Part shown: in pieces, positions 1 through 9,065 of the stretch
Numbering within the stretch: position 1 is the stretch's first letter
How the letters are laid out: each line of letters begins with the position of its first letter
From: Punctularia strigosozonata HHB-11173 SS5
Taxonomy: Eukaryota > Basidiomycota > Agaricomycetes > Corticiales > Punctulariaceae
Reading direction: 5' to 3'
NCBI RefSeq assembly: GCF_000264995.1
Contig: NW_006767444.1
Coordinates: 62,624-106,439 of the forward strand
Length of the DNA: 43,816 nucleotides
Made by a program: the position numbers and the translations under genes
The notes under the pieces: generated by a model
What the model saw: only the letters and a program-made list of their open reading frames with translations
Told to the model about the DNA's origin: nothing
The model's database searches: none

Positions 1-16
1 GGGGGAAATACACATA

Positions 17-80
17 CCTGTCGCACAAGGCAGGGAGGCAACTGAGAGAACAATTCTGGGTTGCTCCCTGGTGCGACAGG
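17..80. repeat. Inverted repeat (hairpin) in retroelement
   Basis: The arm cctgtcgcac at 17-26 pairs perfectly with gtgcgacagg at 71-80. Inside it, cagggaggcaac pairs with gttgctccctg with one bulged base, leaving a loop of about 16 nt. It lies downstream of the gag-like frame on that frame's strand, so it could be an RNA structure between reading frames or a piece of an element end. Confidence 0.7.
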
Positions 81-314
81 CGACTATATAGTAGATGAGT
101 AATCCATCAACGCAACGAAAGATGGTCCAATGAGAGAAGGGGAGGGTCCTCGGGCGCCCGACACGTGACCGGTGGACCGGCCTAGGAAGGCCGGTCGAGT
201 GCGGAGGCCCTAGGAGCACCGAGCGACGGAACGAAATAGGGGAGATGCCAAAAGGAGGGCGCGGGAAGCCTAGGAGGGCGCGGGAGAGCCCGACCGAATA
301 GGGAGACGGAAGTA

Positions 315-1466
315 TTAGGGGAAATGAACGAAATGGGACAGAAGCGGAAGCAGAAAAAGAGAACAATGAGACATGAGGCGAGTGTGGGAGCCGTGCCCTG
401 ACAGCTTGGTTTCACGAGAGTTGAGGGTGTGACGGGGGGAGCTATTCCCAGTGTGGCCAACTCCGAGCTCACTGAGCCATGCAAGCTTGAGGTCGGCATA
501 TCCCTCGACATCCGTGAGTAGCAAGTCGCGTCGTTGCGCGACACGGGTTCGGACTGCTTTATCATAGCAAATGACGCGGTTGTGGAGAGATGGGATGATT
601 GTGGAGAATAGACGGAGGACAGACTGTCCATAGCCATGAAGCTCGGAGGTGCGCCAAGGGAAGACGAAGGTGATGGCGGCGACATACTGTTCCCAAGCAA
701 TCGTCCACTCTCCGTGTGTCCTGACAATCTTTGCAGGCGCGGCAGCTCCGACGGCAATTTCGATTTCCCCAATCTTCTCGGTTTGCTTGTCGTTGAAGGC
801 AATGGAGAATGTTCCGGATAGGACTCTGTCAAAGTCAACGGGCCGGCCTTTGAGGATGTTATCCCACTCGGCATCTGGGAACTGCGGGCACCGAGGCGAG
901 TTGACAAGGAGGCGCTTCGCAAGTTTATAATCCTTGGCGAAGTTGAGGAGGGTCTCCTGGGTCTGTCGCAGTGTCGTTGGGAGCATGATGGAGGTGTCGT
1001 TCTGGACCCAGGGCAGGCTTGCCGCGTCCAGCTTAACGCCGGCGAGCAACTCGTCGACCTCTTCTTCAACGGTGCGTTGTTTCTTTCGACTAGGTCCGTC
1101 GTCTCGAGTCTCCGCTTCGGAGTTTGTCTCGTGGTCTCGGTCGACTGACTCGCCGCTGACTGATCCCTCAGGTTGCCCGATATCTTGCGCCCTCTTTCGC
1201 TGCATGCTGACCCGGTCAAGCATTTCGAGGTACGCATTGAAGGCGGATCGGTGAGTCTCTGTAGCAGACCCGGCTTCGCTGGCTGGGAAAAGCAAGTTTC
1301 CGATCTGAATGACAGCATCGGCCTTTGTGCTCCCGCTGGTTCGAAACCGATCGACGACTTCGAGGCAACTCTGCGTAAGCTCTGTGTCGACAGAGGCCGC
1401 GTTGGCAACTTGTGGTGAGTCTTCTGTCCCTTCTCTTTCATGCTCAGATGACATAAGTGAGATCAA
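315..1466 (-). CDS. Gag-like ORF of retroelement (fossil)
   Basis: This open frame of about 383 residues has no intron signals. The N-terminal half is acidic and low in complexity, with a basic patch near residue 125 (SRKKQR). The conserved-looking part runs from about residue 165 to 340. It includes DYKLAKRLL, FSIAFNDKQ, VRTHGEWTIAWEQY, a Trp/Pro-rich FVFPWR and a C-terminal ADLKLAWLSELG. I recognise this layout as the protein that precedes reverse transcriptase in many mushroom retroelements; that is memory rather than a search. It is treated here as part of an old mobile element, not a host gene. Confidence 0.5.
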   Translation of the reverse strand: MISLMSSEHEREGTEDSPQVANAASVDTELTQSCLEVVDRFRTSGSTKADAVIQIGNLLFPASEAGSATETHRSAFNAYLEMLDRVSMQRKRAQDIGQPEGSVSGESVDRDHETNSEAETRDDGPSRKKQRTVEEEVDELLAGVKLDAASLPWVQNDTSIMLPTTLRQTQETLLNFAKDYKLAKRLLVNSPRCPQFPDAEWDNILKGRPVDFDRVLSGTFSIAFNDKQTEKIGEIEIAVGAAAPAKIVRTHGEWTIAWEQYVAAITFVFPWRTSELHGYGQSVLRLFSTIIPSLHNRVICYDKAVRTRVAQRRDLLLTDVEGYADLKLAWLSELGVGHTGNSSPRHTLNSRETKLSGHGSHTRLMSHCSLFLLPLLSHFVHFP

Positions 1467-1497
1467 GGATGATCGATGTTCACGCCGCGAGCGGGAT

Positions 1498-1635
1498 GTA
1501 ACGAAAATGTATGCTGGGCGAGCAACAGTCGAGGCGTAACTAAAATGTATGCTATACGAGAAAACAGCCTGGTCAGGCCGAGAGGGACACGAAGACGACG
1601 AGAAGATTTTACCTGGGCGAGCAACAGTCGAGGCG
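1498..1635. repeat. Short direct repeats next to retroelement ORF
   Basis: A 22 bp sequence beginning tgggcgagcaacagtcg occurs at about 1515-1536 and again at 1614-1635. A second short repeat, gtaac(g/t)aaaatgtatgct, occurs at 1498-1515 and 1536-1553. They sit immediately upstream of the gag-like frame on its strand, where promoter or terminal-repeat sequence of the element would be expected. Confidence 0.65.
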
Positions 1636-1640
1636 AGAGG

Positions 1641-2312
1641 GGCAACGGCAATGTTCCCCGCTCGACCGCTGTTCTATATGCCCAGGCAATCTGAGACAGC
1701 GCAGCGGCGCCATTAAGACAGGGGGGAAGACACCCGGTCACTGACCCGCAGGCTATCGGGCCCGTCGAGGTCTCGCGCGGACGGGTGACCGGGGTGCGAG
1801 TACTGGCTGAGACATCATTCGACAGCCGCGCGCACTGGGTGTAGTACTCGGCTTGAGTATGGGGCCGGGAGGCGCAGACGTGCATGGTACACTTGTTGAT
1901 TAGACTCTAGTAAATTACCTTTAAAATCGATGAATCTGACCTCGTAAGCACGTGTCCCCCGGGCAGGCTGCGGATGAACTTCCCCACGGCCCCGAACTTG
2001 GGGGTCCCCTCCGACCTGGCCGAACTTACGGTCGTAAAAGTACAGTACGTGGTAGAAACTTATCTTGCCATCATGCGAAGGCGGAGCTTTCAACTGCACA
2101 GTCTGATATGACCGCTCTTCTTCCGCTGGGCGCTTTGCCGACCCATTCAAAGACCGCGCCCAAGCCCCCGTACTTGGCAACAATCGGGATATGTATATGG
2201 CTATGAACGCCCTAGCATTTGCATTTGTTGCGAAGCTATCGTTGCATCGTCCAGTCCTCTTCCACCTTCCCCTGTCATTATCCCCCTACCTCCTCCGCTA
2301 GTCCGGCATCAC
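1641..2312. other. Intergenic stretch, no supported gene
   Basis: This is GC-rich, with several partly open minus-strand frames but no recognisable domain or consistent splice pattern. The last 100 bp (CT-rich, ending cctcctccgctagtccggcatcac) look like the 5' leader of the gene starting at 2313. A minus-strand frame at 1815-2183 has a protein-like stretch (DGKISFYHVLYFYDRKFG) that I could not assign. Confidence 0.5.
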
Positions 2313-3524
2313 ATGCTACGTATCCTCCAATTACTCACGATACCGGCCCTTGTTGCAGCAGGCACAACTTGCGCCACGAACCAGACCGACTGGTATAGCC
2401 AAGAAGTCGGCGAAACACCATGCACAACCTACCAGCGACTGCGTCAGATTTGCGATACCAGCTGTGAGTCTTCGGGTGTCGTTGCATACGAACCCACTCA
2501 TGCTGACCCAATGGGAATCATAGATCAAGTCGGTGACTTCGCCGATACCACCCCTGGCGACACTTGCGATACAAGCCAGGTGCAGGACTGCTGTTGCAAC
2601 TCCGTCTCGTGGGCGCTCTCAATGCTCTGTTTCAAGTGCGATATTTTTCGTGCATGCATTCGAATCCAGCTTTCAACGAGCTGCCTGACCTCTGATCTGA
2701 TTCAGCTGTCAGAAAGCGCCAGACGCATCTTCGGCTCCAAACGGCATAGACGCGGGCGTGGGCGGCTACCAGCAGTACCTCGGAAGTTGTAGCGCATCGG
2801 CGGTCGATCAGACCCTGCCTGCTAATGTTCAAGACGCCGTGTGCAGCCAGCAAATTGACATACCAGCTGCATTGTACAGCAGCTTTTGGCTCGATGGCGA
2901 ATGGCAAGTGCAGTCACATTTCTAATGCTGACGATAGCCTCATCCTTTCCCAGGTTCTATACGTTCTCGAGAGAATCTATACAAGCAGACTTCTCGTCCA
3001 ATCCCGCTCCCAACTTCTCGCGTTGTCCAAATGTCACTTCGACGAGCGCACAAACCTCGTCTGGTAGTCCCACCTCCTCACACACCGCTTCGTCGTCCAC
3101 GTCTACGTCTTCTTCCTCGTCTTTCTCCTCGAGTACATCTCTTGCATCGACGACTGTTGCCCACCAAGACTCCAAGATCAATGTAGGCGCCATCGTTGGT
3201 GGCTCGGTCGCGGGAACCATTGTTTCACTGGCTATCGTGGCGGTCGGCATCTTCTTCCTGTGCAGACGAATTAAGCGACGCAGACGCAGGGTCAGCTTAC
3301 TCCCGACGCAAGCTGACGAAGTCGAAACACCCATCATGTCGCCGTACATGATCTCTTCGACCGCGGTCATGGCGGGCCCAACCAAGTTGATTACGCAGGA
3401 GTCGGAGATGCCCCCACCGTATTCCGGGCCACGGTCTGAGACAACCCTTACATCTTCTTCACCGGCATCTCCGGATATTGCGCCAGCGAGTCCAAGAGTT
3501 CCGGAGAAGCGGAGAAGAAGATAG
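2313..3524 (+). CDS. Secreted-ectodomain, Ser/Thr-stalk, single-pass membrane protein
   Basis: Exons 2313-2463, 2524-2635, 2706-2903 and 2954-3524 join in frame to give 343 residues. Residues 1-16 are a signal peptide (MLRILQLLTIPALVAAG). The ectodomain is Cys-rich: CTTYQRLRQICDTSYQVGDF, then TPGDTCD, then DCCCNSVSWALSMLC. A Ser/Thr-rich stalk follows (about 180-225), then one membrane helix at about 231-257. A stop-transfer run of Arg/Lys and a proline-rich cytosolic tail with a PPPYSG motif complete the protein. The layout is common in Agaricomycetes and suggests a cell-surface glycoprotein or sensor; the function is unknown. The third intron (2904-2953) uses a GC donor, GCAAGT. The GC choice gives GEWFYTFSRE, whereas the nearby GT options shift frame or use a poor donor. 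Confidence 0.82.
2904..2953 (+). other. GC-AG intron
   Basis: The 50 bp intron starts GCAAGT, the preferred form of the minor GC donor class, and ends TTTCCCAG. It is the only option with a good donor consensus that joins the ectodomain to the stalk exon in frame. Confidence 0.7.
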
Positions 3525-3955
3525 TAGACCGAATGATCGTCTTGTGCCCTGACACGGATATGGGTCTGGCAGAACGAGCCTTTTGTTGACGGCGGATCGT
3601 CAGACGTAACTTTACGGCTTCTTGATGGACCACATGGGCGGATGTCATGCAGTTTATCGTTACACCGAGCTAAGCACTACGCGAATTACAGCAGAATACA
3701 CCTCCCATGCACTTAAAGACTTCCCCAAACGCACTCCGGTAGGATTGCGCTGCTGTCGGGCTAAGCTATGATCACGGGCAGCTGGATGCCGGCCAATGAC
3801 GACGCCACTCCCACAAGCAAGTGTCACAACTGAGCAAGTCATGCACGTCCCATTCACGACGGCGCGCAAGTGTCTTCGTGGACAATGCGTGGTTCACGCC
3901 GTCCCTAGACGCCGGTCGTGAGCAACGCAGGCTCGTAAAACGCGCGCCGGGCTAC

Positions 3956-4453
3956 TCACAACGTCACCCAGTATATGTCTGCCTGGCGATGCGTGGTGCA
4001 TAGACCATGTACACTGCCGGAATCGTTCATCGATGTCCACGGCGCGGTCCCGCTGACTGGCGTTAAGTTGGAATCCAGGAAAAAGAGGCAGCCATCTTTG
4101 TCCACTTCATCTGCTCGACAGATCCGTCCGATGTAGCATCGACGAGTCACGGTCGACGGGCCTGCAATCGGCGTATACCCATTTGAAATGTCATTTGCCT
4201 CCACCCATCGCGAATGAGCTAGCCCTCTCCATGGTGCCACGAAGCGTGCGCAATGAGAATCGCCGTGATACAGTCTAGGGGAAGGGAGGGGATTCCAATA
4301 GTGGTCATTGTATCCAAGGAAATTGTCCACTGTTCGCCCAGCCCCAACTCGGCCGTCCTCGGTAAGATCAGACTCTGAGGCGAAGGAGAGTGCGTCAAAG
4401 TCGAACTGGTCGTGATAAGGCGTGGATGTATCGCGGTGTGACGCGGACTCCAT
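3956..4453 (-). CDS. Doubtful small ORF, 165 aa
   Basis: This single open frame begins MESASHRDTSTPYHDQFDFD. It is acidic at the start and has six scattered Cys later. It lacks a signal peptide, membrane helix and known motif. The composition is more protein-like than that of neighbouring random frames, but nothing else supports it. No TATA or pyrimidine-rich leader is obvious upstream. It may be spurious or one exon of a diverged gene. Confidence 0.25.
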   Translation of the reverse strand: MESASHRDTSTPYHDQFDFDALSFASESDLTEDGRVGAGRTVDNFLGYNDHYWNPLPSPRLYHGDSHCARFVAPWRGLAHSRWVEANDISNGYTPIAGPSTVTRRCYIGRICRADEVDKDGCLFFLDSNLTPVSGTAPWTSMNDSGSVHGLCTTHRQADIYWVTL

Positions 4454-5734
4454 TGAGACTCCCGCATGCAGTGGAATGTCAAACAGACCACGAGATATTG
4501 CTCCTTCAGACCTGCGCTAACTGATCTCCGCGCACCATCTTCCGGAGCTGTGAGCCGAGCGACCAACAGCCATGTCTTCATTATTGGAGCTGGCATTGAT
4601 TTGTAGCCAAGCGAAGACTGTGCGATCCCGCCTGGACTTCATGCTAACTCCAGAATTCCAGAAGCACGAACTCAAGCACGTACCAAAGCGCGTCCACGAT
4701 AAAGCTCTCTGTGTACATAGCACAGTTTGATTATAATCCCGAACGACGAGGTGCTAGCAAGTTGGAGTCAGAGAGGTTTACGAACGAGAAGTACGCGCGG
4801 GACCCAGCTTTGGATGACGCCACATACGTCCGATAAACGTCCATTCTAGAGACGTTCAGAGCAGAGCGTGATGATGGAGTTCGAGCAACGGGGAATAGAT
4901 AATGAAAAGGCTGTAATGTCAATAAAAACTGCCTGAAGCCAACGCCGGCTCTTCTTGCTGCGGAGACCGTGAATCGAAACGCGTAATTCTTATGGCATAT
5001 GAGTGTCGTGGTTGGTACGATGCATGAAGAAGCATGGGTTTGAGGTCCTGATATTTGTGCAGCACCGGTCCTGTGTTGTGTTGTTTCTTCCGTACATGTC
5101 ATGCTGTTCGATAAGAACTGCGGACAGCCATGCAGCGGGAAAATCGCGGGTTCTGGTGCACGGCAAGGCCCACGATACCTGCAACCGCGATCATTCGGTA
5201 AGAGATCCTGAGGTGAAAAATCGACATTCCAATGGCACGCTGTCGACTGCACGAGTGGCGTACGTGCAGCGCAGCAACCGGCTGTTCCGCTACCGGGACC
5301 TCGTCGGCAATATACCTACCTACCTACCAAGATCTGTATGGGACGTTGTTGCCCGAAGACATGTACAGGAGTGCGAGCCTCGTCGACCGTACAATGGGAA
5401 ACATCATCCCGAAGTGACCTGCGAAAGACTCAGGTGACACGTGTACACGCACAGAACATACGCAGGTCTTACATTGACTTGAGAACTGGAGCGCGATATT
5501 ACTGCACCGGCGAGATCTTCGTCTAGACCTGACGAAAAACTGTCTCGTGGGAATAGATAGAGGCGCAGCAGCGGGGGGGAAACAGCCAGTGAAGTCGAAG
5601 TCAAGAGTACGAAGGTACAGCTTCCCATGAAAATTGACCGTCGCGACCCCTCATGCTTGCTCATTGCCCAGAGCGCATAGACTGAGACGAGGCTTGAGGA
5701 CATGCCTTGAATTTAGGCTGACGCAAGCCTGAAG

Positions 5735-5749
5735 AAAAACCGTTGAAAA
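5735..5749 (-). terminator. Pol III terminator of tRNA-Leu
   Basis: On the minus strand a TTTT run (5746-5749) and a TTTTT run (5735-5739) follow the tRNA 3' end within 20 bp, as expected for RNA polymerase III termination. Confidence 0.75.
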
Positions 5750-5753
5750 CGTC

Positions 5754-5850
5754 TGACAACTGTGAGATTCGAACTCACGCCCCGAAACCGAGACTAGCAA
5801 TCAAGAACGAGCCTGAAGCTAGCGCCTTAGACCAACTCGGCCAAGTTGCC
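5754..5850 (-). tRNA. tRNA-Leu(CAG) with intron
   Basis: Read on the minus strand, the 7 bp acceptor stem GGCAACT pairs with AGTTGTC (one G-U pair). The D-arm is GCC/GGC around GAGTTGGTCTAA. The anticodon stem CTAGC/GCTAG encloses TTCAGG, giving anticodon CAG at 5813-5815. The long variable arm (CTCG/CGGG) is typical of tRNA-Leu, and the T-arm GTGAG-TTCGAAT-CTCAC is perfect. An intron of about 12 nt lies one base 3' of the anticodon (about 5800-5811), the position used by all nuclear tRNA introns. The A box (TGGCCGAGTTGG) and B box (GAGTTCGAATC) are intact, and the discriminator is A. CCA is not encoded, as expected in eukaryotes. Confidence 0.93.
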
Positions 5851-5983
5851 TTACCCCAAACAAACCGCAGTCCATATATAGTCAATATAGGACTACAGGG
5901 GACCCAACCAAGACGCATTCATATTCTACAACGTACATATAGTACATACATACAAGATGATCTCCACGCAGTAAACGATGTCA

Positions 5984-7557
5984 TCAGAAACCCATCCTCT
6001 CGTCGAAGTCTACCGAGCTCAACTTGACGGGCTCCGGGTCGAAGGGATGAAACGCCCCAGCTTGGTGGTCTTCGGCACCCGCCTCGTTATCGTGTATGAG
6101 TATGGGCCGATCCTGCGCTTCAGCAGTGGCGTTGTCCTGAAGCTTTGGTGCTGCAGAGAGAACGAGAACCGGACCCTCAGCAAGGGTTGCGCTCCCATCG
6201 CTCCCACCGGACGTATGCATCGTCCCTGCTTGTCCTCGTCCGAACCGCAAGGTGGTCATTTGCGTTCTGTCTTCTTCCATCTCAGAGTTGTAGTAATGCT
6301 GCCGCACCTGTGAATGCATCAGTAAAGCGAGCGTACACAGCACCCGTTAAGCACCCTTACACTGATCATGAGCCGGTTAGCAAACACTGCAGAGACAGCG
6401 AAGCTGAACCCCGTCGCCAATTCGTTCAACGTGATCCGATTGATCCACCATAAGATTTGGTTCAGAAGGTAGATCCCGAATATACTAGGTAACTGTCAGC
6501 GTAACCGACACGTCTCGGTGACAGAGGTGAGATCGCACCCCATAAAGTACAGTACACTCTCCCGGCTGAGCGACCGCATAAGCGGGCCTCCTATGCCAGT
6601 TTTGTAGTTTTCATACGCCTGCCGATAAATCCATTCGTGATAGGTTCCACCGAGTCACGTCGCATGGTGCAGCGTACCTTATACATGGCTAGGCCCATCA
6701 AAATCGCCTCAATGGACAGTATCGCAGTCCAGTAGAATGCGATCCAATGCAGATGAGGTGGGTCCGCATCCGCACAGATACGGAGGCCAGGGAAAGGGTT
6801 GTTTTCACCTTACATGAAATCAAGATAATTTCGATATCATGTCGAGTTGCTACTGTGCTCACCGACTTGACCTGGCTTCGTCGTGCCGAATATGACGCCG
6901 ATTGCGATCACTTCGCATGTCTCGAGGAAGACGAGTAAGGCAAGGATGTAATGTGATGACCGGTACATTGCATATAGCCGCATCTCGAGGATGACTGTGA
7001 TCGGATTATATAGTGCCACGCGTGAGGCACTCGAGTGGGATCAACGGAAGCCGCGACTCACTATGCGTCGTGACAACTTGCAGGGACGCTCCGGTGTTCT
7101 GCCAGTGAAAGAAACGGTTGCATAACTACGACATGCTCAAGGTCAGTTTACGAATGAGGCCCGGCAACAAAGTGTTCGTCCTCACGTCGTACGTGGCATG
7201 TTCTTGCATGAACACGCTGGCGTTCCCGATGTTGAAGCCAAGGCTGTAGACCCGACTCCACAGGAAGATAGCCTTCCCCAATGACCATCTTTTCTTCCAG
7301 AACAGCTCGACTTCGACCGAGAACTGGAGCACTGGGTAAGGATGGTACATCTCGCATCAGCCGGTCGATAAGACGATACAAAGCGAGACTCACGATACTC
7401 ATACAGAATCAGGGCAGCAGCAGAAACTGCGTATACGGATTAGTCCCCGCGAAACGTCTAGCGGGGCTGGATTGGCCCATGGCATCAACATACGCTGGCA
7501 ATATCGTTCCCATCGCGCTTGCCAGTACCCGTTCAAGACATCGAAGTCGAGGTCCAT
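5984..7557 (-). CDS. DUF6533 multi-pass membrane protein
   Basis: Nine exons in transcript order (7557-7494, 7426-7394, 7331-7186, 7125-7062, 6994-6863, 6808-6678, 6618-6539, 6484-6361, 6307-5984) join to 1098 nt, or 365 residues. The N-terminus carries the DUF6533 pattern: a short soluble start, then LSAAALILYEYLLQFSVEVE followed by LFWKKRWSLGKAIFLWSR. About seven hydrophobic segments follow, with the family motifs HWQNTGASLQVVTTH, ILEMRLYAMYRSS and DADPPHLHWIAFYWT. The hydrophilic tail from about residue 260 is probably cytosolic. The family is greatly expanded in Agaricomycetes and its function is unknown; a receptor-like role is often guessed from topology. All nine introns/exon joins keep frame, and exon 2 is only 33 bp. 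The ATG at 7557 was chosen because the first intron has a clean GTATGT donor and a CTAAT branch site. Confidence 0.9.
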
Positions 7558-9065
7558 AAGGCAAGGGACTCCTCGCAGACACCACGTTCCTTGTCACGTT
7601 ATAAGATCTTGCCGATTACTGCGACTGATGGCGGCGTCGAAGATTTGGCGGACTCAGACAAACTCGGATGAGACAGGCGAGCGGGATCCGCGGGGCATGG
7701 AGGTGCCGGAGTAGTTGAAAGACACGCGAAGGTCGGAACACATATACCGCCCGCGCGACCATTTAAATAGCTTGTTTTCCGCAGAGACCCCTGGAAGGGA
7801 TGGAGTAATGCCAGTGATATGGGGAACCCCAGGTACAGCCGCCCATGAAAGTCACCGGGAGGAGATATTGGAATGTCGAATATAACCAGGAATAGCGACG
7901 AGTGCGGGGAGGAGAAACAGCATCTGAGCCATATTTGGTTTGGTCAATGGTTCGCGATAAGAGGTTGTCGGCAGATACGTACTCATTCGCACGCCCGGCG
8001 CGCGTGCTTTGAAATTTGAATTTTGAGGTGTCTCAACCAACTCGTGAGGAATACTTTTTCTAAAGCGCGATATAGACTTCATGCAGGAGAGCGTACCGTA
8101 TGGAAACCTCGGGAACTGGGCGCAAGTGTTTGAGGGCGTCTTCAGAGCAACTGCAAGCATCTTGAGCTGTTCTCGCCTCAAGTTGCGGTGCTGTGGTCAA
8201 ACGGGCGCATATGATTCCCGAAGTCAAGACTGAACCTGACAGTAACCTGAGATGGATTGTATGTAGTCTCCCCAATCAGACTCGAGATGCGCAGTGTCGT
8301 TCGCACGCATTGTGTGCATCATCGCAGATCCCTGTGGCGACCCACGCATACCTTCGATGTTTGTCTTGCCAGCTGTTCCAGATAGCTGCGGCACATGTCT
8401 TGGCGAAGCAGGAACTAGTTCCAGTGCCTTTTTGCACCAATCTGACCGTTTCGAGAGAGAGATATTCGAGGCGGATGTGCACCGCCACGCTCACAACCCG
8501 CCGACCACCAACGCTTTGTCCTTTCTCCCTCCCCCCACTGACGCTCTCTGATTCACGCGCACAATCAGTGACAGTGTTCTCCAAGCTACCTATGGATGTA
8601 TCAGTGTATCTGGTAATCGAACGTTCTTCCGCGCCATCGTTTGCAGGTTAACCAATATTGCGCTGCTCGAGACGACTTTGCTAGATAAAAGTCCGCACGC
8701 GCAACATGCATGAAGCGGTCCAATTTTCCAGCTCACGTCTTTCGACAGACCCAGTAGCAAGAATCCTCGCTCAGTGAAGCTTTGAAATTCGGAAGCTTGA
8801 AGTCGATGCTCTAGAGCGTACGCCACCACTCGTGAACGCGCTCCAACGCTGTGCCCGAAGATGACATCACCCACGCTGTTGGCTCTGCTCGCGTTACGCA
8901 CTCCATCTTGGCGTCATGCTACCATTTCCAGGCGCCAAACCATGCATATAAGCCGGCGCGGGGGAGGGAAGGTAGCACCTCTACTTTTATGACCACGACC
9001 GCCCGACCATCATACGATATAGTCCCTGTCTCACCACTCTATCGACCAACTCATTCAACCTCGCA
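7558..9065. other. Divergent intergenic region
   Basis: The region lies between the start of the DUF6533 gene (-) and the start of the repeat protein (+), so it should hold both promoters. A TATA-like ctatttaaat on the minus strand near 7764-7773 is about 210 bp upstream of the first gene's ATG. Another TATA-like site serves the second gene. A minus-strand frame near 7852-8181 ends in a hydrophobic stretch (MLFLLPALVAIPG), but I found no continuing exon. Confidence 0.5.
8946..8952 (+). promoter_or_regulatory. TATA-like box of repeat-protein gene
   Basis: The sequence atataag lies about 115 bp upstream of the ATG at 9066. It is followed by a GC block and then a CT-rich leader, as in many fungal promoters. 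Inferred from position and sequence only. Confidence 0.5.

Larger units (their letters stand above)
1..1640 (-). mobile_element. Retroelement fossil, internal part (possibly DIRS/tyrosine-recombinase type)
   Basis: This stretch holds the gag-like frame of a retroelement read on the minus strand, plus flanking repeats. The element leaves the window at its left edge, so reverse transcriptase and the other end are not visible. An inverted repeat at 17-80 (10 bp outer arms, 11-12 bp inner arms) and short direct repeats at 1498-1553 and 1614-1635 lie on either side of the coding frame. From memory, frames of this kind sit upstream of reverse transcriptases in Agaricomycete retroelements; the DIRS-like assignment is tentative. 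The visible frame looks whole, and age cannot be judged from one copy. Confidence 0.5.
3525..5753. other. Long intergenic stretch
   Basis: Apart from the doubtful minus-strand ORF at 3956-4453, I see no gene here. Short open frames exist on both strands, but none has a recognisable motif or paired splice sites. The final part (5735-5753) contains T-runs on the minus strand that terminate the tRNA gene. Confidence 0.5.

Noticed and set aside
182-1441. 419-codon minus-strand open frame
   Set aside because: It overlaps the gag-like frame in another phase and has the Ser/Arg/Pro composition of a shadow frame.
1815-2183. 122-codon minus-strand frame with a protein-like middle (KISFYHVLYFYDRKFG)
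   Set aside because: No recognisable family, no splice partners and no promoter context; kept only as a note.
4731-5252. 173-codon minus-strand frame
   Set aside because: Random-like composition with many Cys, Thr and Arg; no domain or conserved pattern.
5743-6027. Plus-strand frame of 94 codons
   Set aside because: It runs through the tRNA-Leu gene on the other strand and into the last DUF6533 exon.
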